NCBI GenBank assembly: GCA_016648135.1
Contig: JADDOH010002123.1
Coordinates: 62,001 to 126,000 of the forward strand
Source of the DNA: Agrypnia vestita
Taxonomy: Eukaryota > Arthropoda > Insecta > Trichoptera > Phryganeidae
DNA: 64,000 nt
Direction: 5' to 3'
Shown one piece after another: positions 9,375-18,704 of this stretch; within the stretch, counting starts at the first letter, position 1; each line of letters begins with the position of its first letter. The notes beneath the pieces are model-generated. The model was not told the origin of the DNA, did not search any database, and saw nothing but the letters and a program-made list of their open reading frames with translations. The translations under genes were made by a program, and so were the position numbers.

Positions 9375-9512
9375 AATGTGCTGAAATTACGGTGTAAGAA
9401 GAATGCTACCTACCTGCTTGAGTACCTTGCTGGGAGGACCATCTTAGAGAACCAGATCTTCAGAAAAATGCTTGGTGATGAACGAATCAAAAGATCGCTT
9501 GTAGTTGATGGT
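9375..9512 (+). pseudogene. Exon-like block, copy 1 (partner at 13846-13995)
   Basis: A short open frame encodes NATYLLEYLAGRTILENQIF and RKMLGDERIKRSLVVDG, and is followed at once by a consensus donor GGTGAGT. Upstream is an AT-rich stretch ending in TTATAG and TTTGCAAG, compatible with an acceptor. A diverged copy at 13846-13995 keeps ATCTTCAGAAAAAT and GATGGTGAGTT but has lost the frame. I do not recognise the protein; it may be an exon of a host gene or of a transposon. Confidence 0.4.
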
Positions 9513-9605
9513 GAGTTTTGCGTTTTGTTCCATTATTTTTTAATTTATATTATATTATGTATTCCTTATGCTTCTGCTTGTTACTTGCTTTTTACTTTAT
9601 GTTAT

Positions 9606-10130
9606 ACTAGCTGTGCCGGGCGGCTTCGCACGCGTAGATTTTTAGAACACTGTTTGGATCGTCATAGAACTTTCGCGAACCTTCTATAACATTCTCTTTT
9701 CAGAACTTTCAAGAAATTCGAATCTACAGGAACCTTCTAGACACATCGACACATTCCGCCACTCAGTTTAGAATCTTATAGAACTTTCGGGAATTTTCTA
9801 GAACCTTCTCCTTCCAGAACTTTCTAGAGCTGGTTTTTCCGGAACCTTCTAGACTCATCGACACAGTCAGCGCGCCTATTTTGAAACAATTTGAAGCATT
9901 TGCGGCCTTCCCACAACAAAACAATGTGCTAGAAAGCACATTTTCGGCACCCACTCCCACCCAAGCTCAGCCACCCCCACCAAACTCGCATATTTTCGAT
10001 GTGCAACCGAGGTATCCACCACCATAACCACCAGTGGGTGGTTGTGGCTGGTCGTGGAGAAAACTTGGTGGATAGGGAAACACGGGTTTCTTTTTATATA
10101 TATATATATCTATAATATATATATATAATA
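9606..10130 (+). mobile_element. Dispersed repeat with heat-shock-element arrays, copy 1
   Basis: Begins ACTAGCTGTGCCGGGCGGC and ends ...GATAGGGAAACACGGGTTTC followed by a TA-rich tail. Copy 2 at 16953-17541 matches throughout. The first half is filled with alternating GAA/TTC pentamers; the second half is C-rich (CACCCACTCCCACCCA). There is no convincing ORF; the proline-rich frame is short and ends in the TA tail. An AT simple-repeat 3' tail would suit a non-LTR or SINE-like element, but the class is not established. Confidence 0.75.
9667..9850 (+). promoter_or_regulatory. Cluster of heat-shock elements (HSE)
   Basis: Heat-shock factor binds inverted GAA pentamers with 2-nt spacing. At 9781-9808 there are six consecutive perfect units (GAA, TTC, GAA, TTC, GAA, TTC, each separated by 2 nt). 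At 9667-9694 six units occur with one changed (TAA for GAA). Shorter runs lie at 9703-9715, 9730-9741, 9817-9828 and 9842-9853. Copy 2 keeps five perfect units at 17014-17036. Confidence 0.65.
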
Positions 10131-10465
10131 TTTATAGATATGATTATATTTATCTTTATATAGTTGTATCTATATTTTAAGTATATTCTTTCCACTTCAT
10201 GTTAATAATATTTTAACATGTAATTATTTTTTTCTTTAAACCAAATATTCTATTAATGTACACTTTTATCTATCTATATGTAATAAATACAACAATAAAT
10301 AATATTTAAAAAGTAATTATGATGCACGCCCACTACCAACATAATCAAACATAATAATTTCGTCGTCTGTCTGTCCGTCTATCTGTCTGACTGTATGTCC
10401 GTAACTTCTTGTAACGTCCGTATTTTCTTTCGAATTCAAGACTAAAAAAACAAATTAAACGCCCG
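10131..10465. other. AT-rich stretch with a pyrimidine-rich tract
   Basis: No gene. At 10360-10430 a GTCTGTCTGTCCGTCTATC tract followed by TGTATGTCCGTAACTTC matches 13430-13485, so a piece of a dispersed repeat is present. Confidence 0.45.
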
Positions 10466-10535
10466 AGATGGGGCTTTAACCCCGGGCTAGCAAACCCGAA
10501 CCGGCCGCTCTACACATGTTGCTATCGCCGCCTCT
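10466..10535 (-). repeat. tRNA-like SINE head
   Basis: The minus strand reads GTGTAGAGCGGCCGGTTCGG then GCCCGGGGTTAAAGCCCC, with the spacing of A- and B-box regions of a tRNA. The B box has GGTTAAAGCC in place of GGTTCGANNCC. Probably a decayed tRNA-derived SINE. Confidence 0.4.
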
Positions 10536-10714
10536 TCATGGACTGCCAAAAAAATACTGTAAATAGGTATTTAGCAAAGACGCGAACAAATTTTCCCTCA
10601 TTTTTGACGGATTACAGCTAATGTATGTAGTAATAATGTCGGTATACAATGTAGCGTAGCTTACAATGATTTTTTCACTGATATTGTTATATATTTTATG
10701 CGTTACCTATAAAC

Positions 10715-10875
10715 ATATACAAGTTTCGAAAAAATTTTCCGTCGTCAGGTGTTTTATAGTTAATTAATTAAATAGATGGATCCAAATAATAAAATCACTT
10801 TTTTAAGAATACGTATTCTTTGTTTTCACCACTAATTTGTTGAAAATGCTAACGTATTTGGGGGCCAATGGAATT
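10715..10875 (-). repeat. PLE-like terminus with hammerhead-like core
   Basis: Two pieces lie side by side. At 10723-10748 the minus strand reads CTGACGA, a short AT-paired spacer and GAAAC. At 10818-10875 TTGTTTTCACCACTAATTTG and TTGGGGGCCAATGG resemble the palindrome centre and the 21990-22215 element. The stretch after the core (TTTTATAGTTAATTAATTAA) also resembles the flank of the cores at 14167 and 26114. Confidence 0.45.
10723..10748 (-). ncRNA. Hammerhead-like core (compact)
   Basis: CTGACGA and GAAAC separated by 14 nt that can form a weak 4-bp stem II. Helices I and III are not evident by eye. Confidence 0.4.
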
Positions 10876-11650
10876 AATAGTGAATTGAATATTATAAATG
10901 ATTTATGATAGATTAATTAATTAATGAATCTGATAATTGATTCATGTATTGTCGTCGAGAATACGACTGTGTGCAAAATTTCAGCTCGATTGGATATTGG
11001 AAAGCGGGTGACATATCGATAATAAGAAGCTGATATCAGCGTTAAGTGATTATAAGTGAAGCTAATATCAGCTTTGTTCTTTTTCAAATAGTTATCTTTT
11101 AAATTTGTTTTCAAATAAGTACTTAATTATTTATTTTGAAACAATTATTGTCTCTACTTCTTTTTTTAATTTTTAGTATACTAAAAAAGTTTTTATGTTG
11201 ATAAGATTATTTTACGCTGCTGGAGTATCTACAGTTTATGCTTTTTTTGTATTGCTTTAACCTTAAATTTCAGTTAATTGTCTGTGCGAAATGTCATTAT
11301 ACAAATTACCTGTTTCCACTCTTTCTTGTATTAGGTACGTTCAATACTTTTCTCTTGGAACATTTTTAAAAAATATTTATTACCTTAATACTTGATACAT
11401 AATTTAAAAATTGAGTTTACATTGAAACATATAGTAGGCAGTATACAAAAATTGTCCCAAAAAGTTGTTTTTGTAACTTTTTTCACCGCAATTCAAATTT
11501 CTTTATTTTTATTGAATGTTGTATTATAGGTGGTTATCGAAGATTTTGAGTCCTTTACCGATCTTTCGTTGCTTATAAATAATAGGCTGGAACAATAATC
11601 ATTGTGCAGGAGAATCATAATTTTATACAGGGTGACAACAGAGCTCTATA
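10876..11650. other. AT-rich stretch, no gene
   Basis: At about 10960-11000 the string TGCAAAATTTCAGCTCGATT resembles 18400-18420 (AAGTTTCAGCTCGATT), so a repeat shred is present. At 11629-11650 ATACAGGGTGACAACAGAGC resembles the outer end of the second foldback subtype. Otherwise nothing. Confidence 0.4.
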
Positions 11651-12176
11651 CAGGGTTATTTGTAAAACATTAATAACCTCGCAGGGCTGTATTCCTGCCT
11701 TAATTATGAGTCGAAAATGTTCAAGCTATTATGACCTAATATCAATAGTTAAGGAGATATGCGACATCAAAATTGGCATTTTTTAATATTTCTGACTTAT
11801 TTTTTTGTAAAACGTTGGACTATCATTGCAGTAACCTATATCGAATATGAAAAATTCATTCCCTTTAATACAAGCCAAATAAAAAAATAAAAACCTTCAA
11901 ATTCCAATTGGAAAACATTCATATATATTCGTTTATATCATTTTATTTAACTTGTATTGAAACGAATAAATTTTTCGTAATCGATATGAGTTACTGTAAT
12001 GATAGTCCAACGTTTTACAAAAAATAAGACAGAAATATTGATAAAAAATGCAAACTTTGATGTCGCATATCTCCTTAACTATTGATATTAGGTCATAATA
12101 GCTTGAAAAATTTCGACTCCTAATCAAGGCAGGAATATAGCCCTGCGGGGTTATTAATGTTTTACAAATAACCCTG
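11651..12176. mobile_element. Complete foldback element A (526 bp)
   Basis: Ends are CAGGGTTATTTG (11651) and its complement CAAATAACCCTG (ending 12176), flanked by TA on both sides. Each arm is about 240 bp; the centre is near ACATTCATATATATTCG. No ORF that spans it. TA flanks suit Tc1/mariner-type targeting, but the TA dinucleotides are also part of a longer TATA. Confidence 0.85.
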
Positions 12177-12182
12177 TATAGT

Positions 12183-12555
12183 GCGGTGATACGAAGATCC
12201 GAGCTTAGTATCGAGACAAAACTGACTATTTTTAAATCTGTGTACAGGCCCACCCTAATATATGGCCATCAAATTTGGATCCTGGCGGAGAGAGCTAGAG
12301 CAAGGATCCAGACTGCCGAGATGAGTTTTCTACGGGGGGTAGCGGGAGTCACACTGATGGACAGAGTGAGAAGTGCCGACATAAGGCACACACTCGGCAC
12401 GGAGCCCCTACTCCTGCACATAGAAAAATCACAAATATGTGACTTGAACATGTGCTAAGAATGCCAGAGGAACGATTACCAAGAAGAATCCTCCTGGCAA
12501 CCCCGGGAGGAAGACGGCCGGTGGGTCGCTCCAGATTAAGCTGGGAGAAGCAATA
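12183..12555 (+). pseudogene. LINE reverse-transcriptase C-terminal fragment
   Basis: The frame RSELSIETKLTIFKSVYRPT, LIYGHQIWILAERARARIQT and AEMSFLRGVAGVTLMDRVR, then TEPLLLHIEKSQ, is the conserved tail of a non-LTR ORF2. A frameshift near 12445 separates it from LEHVLRMPEERLPRRILLAT and GGRRPVGRSRLSWE. It is 5'-truncated and abuts the right end of foldback element A with a 6-bp gap. Confidence 0.8.
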
Positions 12556-12559
12556 GAAA

Positions 12560-12781
12560 ACTAGAACTATGGGGGCTGAAAACTGTTTTTATATTAATTT
12601 TCAATAACACCCGGCTGATTTTGTCAGCAAGACCTCTGATGTAAGGTGAGTATGCTTTATTTCTTGGAACATCGCATATGATAGATCGTTTTCTCGATGT
12701 CCGTACGTTCGGAGAGTGTCCGTTAGCTATGAGTGCATCCTGCACTGTTTTTCTTTCCGAGACATGTTTTCTTTGTCGCAA
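12560..12781 (-). pseudogene. Penelope-like reverse-transcriptase/endonuclease linker fragment
   Basis: The minus-strand frame contains VPRNKAYSPYIRGLADKISR then VLLKINIKTVFSP. The YIRGL...KI...INIKTVF block lies between the reverse transcriptase and GIY-YIG domains of PLEs, and overlaps the beginning of the fragment at 2654, which starts with the same IKTVF. The frame upstream (12781) starts with an arbitrary ATG. Both flanking domains are missing. Confidence 0.65.
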
Positions 12782-12794
12782 ATTCTGTTATTAA

Positions 12795-12890
12795 ACAAGG
12801 AATGAATTTTTCACATTCGATATATGTTACTGTAATGATAATCACACGTTTTACAAAAAATAAGTCAGAAATATTGAAAAAAATGCAAAC
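12795..12890. repeat. Foldback-family fragment
   Basis: About 95 bp of arm (GATATATGTTACTGTAATGA, ACGTTTTACAAAAAATAAGT) ending where a (CTAA)n run begins. Confidence 0.7.
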
Positions 12891-12892
12891 TT

Positions 12893-13160
12893 ACTAACTA
12901 ACTAACTAACTAACCATCACGCCGTTTCCCCGCAGTGGTAGGCAGAGAGGATTGAACGCCACTCTTCTATCCTGGCACACCACTTTTGCTTCAGCCACAT
13001 TCATACATCTTCTCATACGCGTTCTACGGTTGTTGCGGCTTTTAACAGGGCCATCCTCAAATACTTGTAGTACCTGATCGTGCCAGGTATTTCGCGGACT
13101 TTCTCTATTCCTGTTGCCTTCAACATTCGCCTCATTGAAAAATATGTGGCGCTTCTTATA
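12893..13160 (-). pseudogene. LINE 3' end with (TTAG)n tail
   Basis: The minus strand encodes RESPRNTWHDQVLQVFEDGP, RMRRCMNVAEAKVVCQDRRV and AFNPLCLPLRGNGVM, the C-terminal end common to a group of non-LTR elements, then a stop and a tail of GTTAGTTAGTTAG. The (TTAG)n run marks the 3' end. It is not telomeric: the unit is 4 bp and sits directly after an ORF end. Confidence 0.6.
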
Positions 13161-13255
13161 TTTGAATAAAATTTATATTAATTATTATATTTATGTAATA
13201 ATAATAAATATAAATTTTTGTATTACCTACTTAAAGAATAAATGCGTGAAAGAGT

Positions 13256-13490
13256 AGCTTGTTGGTGCAGTGGTCATGACGCTCGCCTAGTGATATGATG
13301 GTCGGTGGTTCGAGCCTCATTCCAGGAGTATTTAGCTTATTTTGAAAATAGTAAAAATATTGTTGCGACGCGCATTCTGCGTTCGTATCTTTATTGAAAA
13401 AATAATAATCCCAATTATAATAATTTTGTTGTTTGTCCATCCGTCTGTCTCTCTGTATGTTTCCGTAACTTCGCGTAACATCCAACATTT
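13256..13490 (+). repeat. tRNA-derived SINE
   Basis: The head reads GTTGGTGCAGTGGTCATGAC (A box TGGTGCAGTGG) and, about 35 bp on, GGTGGTTCGAGCCTC (B box). A body follows with a pyrimidine-rich tract (CCATCCGTCTGTCTCTCTG) also seen at 10360-10430. A head fragment recurs at 5925-5990. Confidence 0.6.
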
Positions 13491-13845
13491 ATAGTATTTT
13501 AACTCTCTCGTACCCAGACTGCATAGGCTTTGTAACACCTATGCGAATATCTCTGATATTTTTAATTCCAGTTTATCACAATTACTGTTTTAACTATTAA
13601 CAACCATCTATATTATATTGTCAATTCTGTATTTTTTTTCTGTTCTACTCTTTGGATTTCTTGTATATAAATATTTTTTTGTAAAGGTTACTTCTGTGCC
13701 GTGTATTGAAATAAATAAATATATATTTGTTTTATTTATTTATTAGCTGTAATCGTCATTTTTTGAGGGGTTATAGCTTGTGATAAAATAAATTGTCAAG
13801 AATTAATAAGAAAATTCTCATTTTTAGGCTTCATTTTGAAGTGTT
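13491..13845. other. AT-rich stretch, nothing recognised
   Basis: No ORF or repeat match seen beyond short A/T runs. Confidence 0.4.
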
Positions 13846-13995
13846 TGAATGACTGACGCTGGAAAATAGAAGGCACTGAGCAATATGCTACCTATATGCT
13901 GTGGATCTGACGTCAGAGAATCAAATCTTCAGAAAAATACCTGATGATGGACCTGGTAGAACCAGATGAAAGCTGACTGGCAGCTGATGGTGAGT
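13846..13995 (+). pseudogene. Exon-like block, copy 2 (decayed)
   Basis: Aligns with 9375-9512 around GCTACCTA, AATCAAATCTTCAGAAAAAT and CAGCTGATGGTGAGTT. The reading frame is broken. The donor-like GGTGAGT is kept. Confidence 0.4.
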
Positions 13996-14166
13996 TAGAA
14001 AATTTATAGCTGCAAAACCATCACATTTATCGAAGAAGAGTTTGACTGACATTGTCACTCAAAGATTTGGCAGATACTTCGTGCAGCAACATTATAATTT
14101 AAAATATGTTTTATTTTAACTTTGTAATACACACACACAATGAGTTATTAATTATGTACTTCTATA

Positions 14167-14198
14167 GTTTCGAGAGGAGCACTCCCTCTCATCGTCAG
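14167..14198 (-). ncRNA. Hammerhead-like core with a perfect stem II
   Basis: The minus strand reads CTGACGA, T, then GAGAGG and CCTCTC pairing across a 7-nt loop, then GAAAC. This is the clearest core in the window: both catalytic strings match consensus and stem II is six perfect pairs. It lies about 170 bp past the end of the PLE frame. The homologue at 26114-26148 has lost both strings. Confidence 0.55.
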
Positions 14199-14402
14199 GT
14201 ATAGATAATAACTAACTTAAATGTAAAATTTATCTATCTAATTCGATAGGTCAGGGCGACGCGCGGTGAGTGGGGACGGGTATTTTTTTCCCAAAAAGTT
14301 TTAGGATCGGTGACATGGTCTGGAACGTGATATTATTTATGAGTGTGTTTTTAGAATTAAATTTTTTAGGATTTCAATGGTTTTCAAACTATTTATACCG
14401 AG

Positions 14403-15112
14403 TAGTGATGTAACGAATATTCGCATTCGCATTCGCGAATATTCGCATATTTTTGCATATTCGCATTCGCAAAGTTCGAGCGAATTTTTTGCGAATATGA
14501 GCATCAGAAAAAAACATAATATTAGGTTAATAAAAAATCTATTCATTTCTTATTTTTTTATTATTAGAAAAAGTAACTTCACCTCGTAATCACATTATCA
14601 GTCTTCACTTTACTTTATCGTTTGGTATTATTAATTTACCATCTACTTCTACAGTCAGTAATAAAGCTTAAGATTCCAGATCAACTACTAAATAACAATT
14701 AACTTCTCATTAGAACTTAGAAAACAAAAAATATAAATGATTCATTGTAAACAAACAAAAACAAATTCTTCTCTGAAACTTTTGTCGGTCTTTACATAAG
14801 TTTTTAATGTTAGGTACCTAATCATCTTCTTGAACGAAACTTAAAACAAAAATTATGTTCTTCAATTACGAACTACATATAAATAATATATGTTTTAAAA
14901 GAAAACACATTAAAGTAACAAAAAGAAAATTGTTCTATATGCTTCTATTAGATCAACTCGGAAATTCTCAGAACAAGGTGCGAACGGAACGCGCCTCGCG
15001 CTAAACTAAGCCACTAAGCCATACATAATTGGAGCTTAATTAAAAAAAAACAACATTGGTATTCGCATTCGCATTCGCGAATGCTCAAAAAATGACATTC
15101 GTTACATCACTA
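14403..15112. mobile_element. hAT-like non-autonomous element (710 bp)
   Basis: Terminal inverted repeats TAGTGATGTAACGAAT (perfect over 16 bp) at 14403 and ending 15112. The 8-bp flanks are ATACCGAG (14395-14402) and TTACCGAG (15113-15120), one mismatch, the length expected for hAT target duplications. Clusters of ATTCGC hexamers lie inside both ends. There is no transposase frame, only short AT-rich ORFs. Aligning the 26.3-kb PLE copy, which lacks the element, shows the empty site. Confidence 0.85.
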
Positions 15113-15141
15113 TTACCGAGTGGCGTAGTTTCCATCATATA

Positions 15142-15684
15142 CAGGGTTATTTGGAAAAGATTAATAACCACGCAGGACTATATTCCTATCAAGATTATGA
15201 GTCGAAAATGTTCAAGCTATCATGACCTAATATCAATAGTTATGGAGATATGCGACATCAAAGTTTGCATTTTTTCTCAATATTTCTGGCTTATTTTTTG
15301 TAAAACGTTGGAATACCATTATAGTAACCTATATCGAATATGAAAAATTCATTCCCTTTAATACAAATCAAATAAAATAATAAAAAAACTTCGGATTCCA
15401 ACTGGAAAACATTCCAATTGGAAATTTTTCAACGCTTTTATCATTTTATTTAACTTGCATTGAGACAAATGAATTTTTCTATAATAATCGATATAAGTTA
15501 CTGTAATGATAGTCCATAGTTTTACAAAAAATAACTCAGAAATATTGAGAAAAAAATGCAAACTTTGATGTCGCATATCTTCGTAACTATTGATATTAGG
15601 TCATGATAGCTCGAACATTTTCGACTCATAATCAAGGCAGGTATATAGTCCTGTGAGGTTATTAATGTTTTCAAAATAACCCTG
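15142..15684. mobile_element. Complete foldback element B (543 bp)
   Basis: Ends CAGGGTTATTTGG and AAATAACCCTG with TA on each side; centre near CATTCCAATTGGAA. Arms match element A and the split elements at 1816 and 16743. It interrupts the PLE remnant on its left. Confidence 0.85.
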
Positions 15685-15689
15685 TATGT

Positions 15690-15800
15690 TCTCTTTGAGA
15701 CATCTATTATATATCTTGATTTATTATGTCCCCTGGGAACAAAATTCCCGAAATGCGTTCTTGAAAAATTTAAACACACTCAAAATATTCTTAACAATTT
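15690..15800. repeat. Short dispersed repeat
   Basis: GAGACATCTATTATAT then CCCCTGGGAACAAAATTC and CACTCAAAATATTCTTAAC. Related strings lie at 22720-22815 and 59000-59115, in the same order. Confidence 0.5.
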
Positions 15801-15872
15801 ATAACAATTGTAATCATTAGAAGAAGATAAAGAAGAGAAGATAAAGCTTCACGCTATTGTTTTGTTTGTTAA

Positions 15873-16592
15873 GGCCGGACATTCACTGCAAATGCATATT
15901 TCGGCGTTTTTTTTTTTTACGAAAATGTGGGTTTTTATTATTCATCTGTATCAGAATGCATACTCTAGTCTGCAATTTGTTAGTATATAAAAGAAATAAA
16001 CTGAACATTATTTACAATAATTAATAAAATATAAGCATTAATCGACAGGCCACAGCCAAAAATATTTTTGTAAAAAAAACTAACTTTCATTAAGTGAATA
16101 AAGCCTCAAAATACGAGAATAAATAGAATATACTGTTTAAAATCATCTCTTTATATAAATAAAAAGCGTTTTAAAATTAACAAAAAACGTAAAAAATTCT
16201 TGGAAATTTAAACATTTTTATAAATTAAATTTTAACTTTATTAATATTGAATATTACTTGATTTCCTTAGTAAATTCTAGATAATGAAGTATACTTTATA
16301 TGTATAAAAACACATATCATGCGTACATATAAATATTCATTAAAAATTAGCGCCGCCTAGGATACTAAAAACGATTTTTTGGCCGCGGCCTGTCGATTAA
16401 TGCTTATATTTTATTAATTATTATAAATAATGTCCAGTTTATTGCTTTTATATAATAACAAAGGTTTTATCTAAGATATTACGCTAAAAAATCGCAGCCT
16501 AGAGCATGCATTCTGATATAAATGAATAATAAAAACCCACATTTTCGTAAAAAAAAAACGCCGAAATATGCATTTGCAGTGAATGTGCCGCC
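15873..16592. mobile_element. MITE with about 200-bp terminal inverted repeats (720 bp)
   Basis: The left end GGCCGGACATTCACTGCAAA and the right end (complement GGCGGCACATTCACTGCAAA) extend into long inverted arms that include CGAAAATGTGGGTTTTTATT and TAAGCATTAATCGACAGGCC. No transposase. Target duplication is not clear (perhaps AA). Confidence 0.8.
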
Positions 16593-16642
16593 AACAGCTA
16601 GTTAGTAGTAGTAACAGTAATAGTTACTATTACTACCGTGTC
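16593..16642. repeat. AGT-rich simple repeat
   Basis: TTAGTAGTAGTAACAGTAAT and its near-complement ATTACTATTACTACC face each other. Confidence 0.5.
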
Positions 16643-16742
16643 TGTCTTAAAGTACTGGTATTATCTGGTTGTGTTAGCTCTTTCGTAGATAAGCTCAATT
16701 TCTGGTGTAATCAATATTATGAGAGAATCGTAAAATATTATA

Positions 16743-17475
16743 CAGGATGTAACAGAGCTAGTCCACAAAACTATACAGGTGGATTCCTGCCTTGATTATG
16801 AGTCGAAGATGTTAAAGCAACCATGACTTAATAATATCAATAGTTAAGGATACATGCGACATCAAAGTTTGCATTTTTTTTTCAATATTTCTGATTTATA
16901 TTTTGCAAAACGTTGGATTATCATTACAGAAACTTATATCTAATATGAAAAACTAGCTGTGCCCGCGCAGCTTCGCACGCGTAGATTTTTAGTGCACTGT
17001 TTGGATCATTGTAGAACTTTCGCGAACCTTCTAGAACATTGTCCTTCCAGAACTTTCAAGAAATTCAAATGTACAGGAACCTTCTAGACACACCGACACA
17101 TTCCGCCATTCAGTTTAGAACCTTATAGAACTTTCGGAAATTTTCTAGAACCTTTCTTCTTCCAGAACTTTCTAGAGTAGGTTTTTCCGGAACCTTCTTG
17201 ACTCACCGACACAGTCAGCGCGCCTATTTTGAAACAATCTAAAGCATTTGCGGCCTTCCCATAACAAAACAATGTGCTAGAAAGCACATTTTCGTCACCC
17301 ACTCCCACCCACGCACAGCCACCCCCACCAAACTCGCACATTTTCAATGTGACACCAAGGGCTATCCACCACCATTACCACCAGGGGGTGGTAGTATCTA
17401 GTTGTGAAGAAAACTTGGCGGATAGGGAAACACGGGTTTCTTTTTATAGATATATATTATATATAGTATATATAG

Positions 17476-17521
<46 letters not shown>

Positions 17522-17917
17522 TATATATATATATATATTGATTCATTCCCTTTAATACAAATATAAATGTTAAAAAACTTTCAATTCCATTTGGAAAACA
17601 TTCCAAATGGGAACGTTTTCAGTTTTTATTTATTTTAACTTTTTTTAACTTTTTATATTGTATTTAACTTTTATTGAAAATAATCAATTTTATTTAACTT
17701 TTATTTAAAATAATCAATTTTCCGTAGTTTTTTCTGTAATGATACTTCAACGTTATGTAAAAAATAACTCAGAAATATTTAAAAAAATTCAAACTTTGAT
17801 ATTGCATAACTCCACAATTATTGATATTAATTAGGTCATGGCTGCTTGAATATTTTCGACTCATAATCAAGGCAGGAATCCACCTGTAAAGTATATTAAA
17901 CTAGCTCTGTTACACCC
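16743..17917. mobile_element. Foldback element (second subtype) split by the HSE repeat
   Basis: Left arm 16743-16952 (CAGGATGTAACAGAGCTAG... TATATCTAATATGAAAAA), right arm 17542-17917 (TTCATTCCCTTTAATACAAA ... CTAGCTCTGTTACACCCC). The two halves rejoin exactly as GAAAAATTCATTCCC, the sequence in elements A and B, so the 16953-17541 insert landed after this family did. Confidence 0.8.
16953..17541 (+). mobile_element. Dispersed repeat with heat-shock-element arrays, copy 2
   Basis: Starts CTAGCTGTGCCCGCGCAGC and ends in a TA-rich tail (about 17445-17541). Aligns with 9606-10130 along its length. HSE units: five perfect at 17014-17036 plus TTG, and a decayed six-unit run at 17128-17155 (AAA for one GAA, TTT for the last TTC). 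Confidence 0.75.
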
Positions 17918-17957
17918 CTTACAGATTAAGTACTTTATTTTTTGTTTTTTAAAATAA

Positions 17958-18500
17958 AATCGAAAAAAGTAACCCATAAAAACCAAGTTTTTATTATAAT
18001 CCCTTTCTTTGCAAAATATAACAACAATTAAAGACGAATTAAAACATATAACATATCACTAAATTTACAGTAATTTAATATATTTATAAAATGTCAGATG
18101 TTTTGAGCTTTGATAAGACACTTCATGCTTTGAAGATTAAATTCTAAAAACATTTGTCAGTCAATTTAGATTTTCGACATTCGTAGTGAAGTGCCTATTG
18201 TGAATACCGACGGAGTAATTCAAATTTAGAAAATATTCCGCGACGTTATCGGGCCGCTATGCTAGTAATCAAACTTTTCTAATGATTCCGATTTGAAAAA
18301 AACAATAAAATTTCTGAAAATCCGAAATTATACTATAATTATTAATTATTTTTAACGAAAGTTTGATAGATCTTCTTGATGGTCGCCACGAGTCTACTTG
18401 CCAAGTTTCAGCTCGATTAGATCACGGGAAAAGGGTCAAAAATCGATCCAAAGTTTTTGTTGACGGCAAGCAAGCAGACGCCACGAGTTAATATAAAGGG
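17958..18500. repeat. Dispersed repeat, copy 2 (partner at 5012-5600)
   Basis: Near-identical to 5012-5600 in the same orientation, but without the left hairpin arm. In both places the repeat follows another transposon remnant. Class unknown. Confidence 0.8.
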
Positions 18501-18555
18501 AGTAAAAAAGAACATTCATTTATCAAAGAAAAAGCATTATAATATTGTCATCTTA

Positions 18556-18701
18556 GGCCCGGTTCTTTCAAGTTGGATCAGAATAAAAGTTAGTTTAAAG
18601 CATAGATTTTTTACGGAAACGGATCGTTTGATTGGTGAAGAACCCAAAAATCTATACTTTAAATGAACTTTTACCTTAATCCAACTTCAAACAACCGGCA
18701 C
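18556..18701. mobile_element. Harbinger-like MITE (146 bp)
   Basis: Inverted arms of about 57 bp begin GGCCCGGTTCTTTCAAGTTG and (complement) GTGCCGGTTGTTTGAAGTTG, flanked by TTA at 18553-18555 and 18702-18704. A 3-bp TTA duplication is usual for PIF/Harbinger elements. No coding sequence. Confidence 0.75.
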
Positions 18702-18704
18702 TTA

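Larger units (their letters stand above)
14160..15139 (-). mobile_element. Penelope-like element tail, split by a hAT-like MITE
   Basis: Aligns with the PLE tail at 26100-26350: CTCTCATCGTC..., TAATAACTAACTTAAAT, AACGTGATATTATT, AGTGTGTTTT and the ACCGAGTGG segment. The minus-strand peptide NSLKTIEILKNLILKTHS corresponds to NSLEVFEILKNLNSENT of the 26-kb copy, and after the MITE the frame resumes as WKLRHSV (LKLLHSV in the other copy). Foldback element B follows at 15142. Confidence 0.75.

Noticed and set aside
12893..12915. Telomere-like (CTAA)n run
   Set aside because: 4-bp unit directly after a LINE ORF end; it is the LINE's 3' tail.
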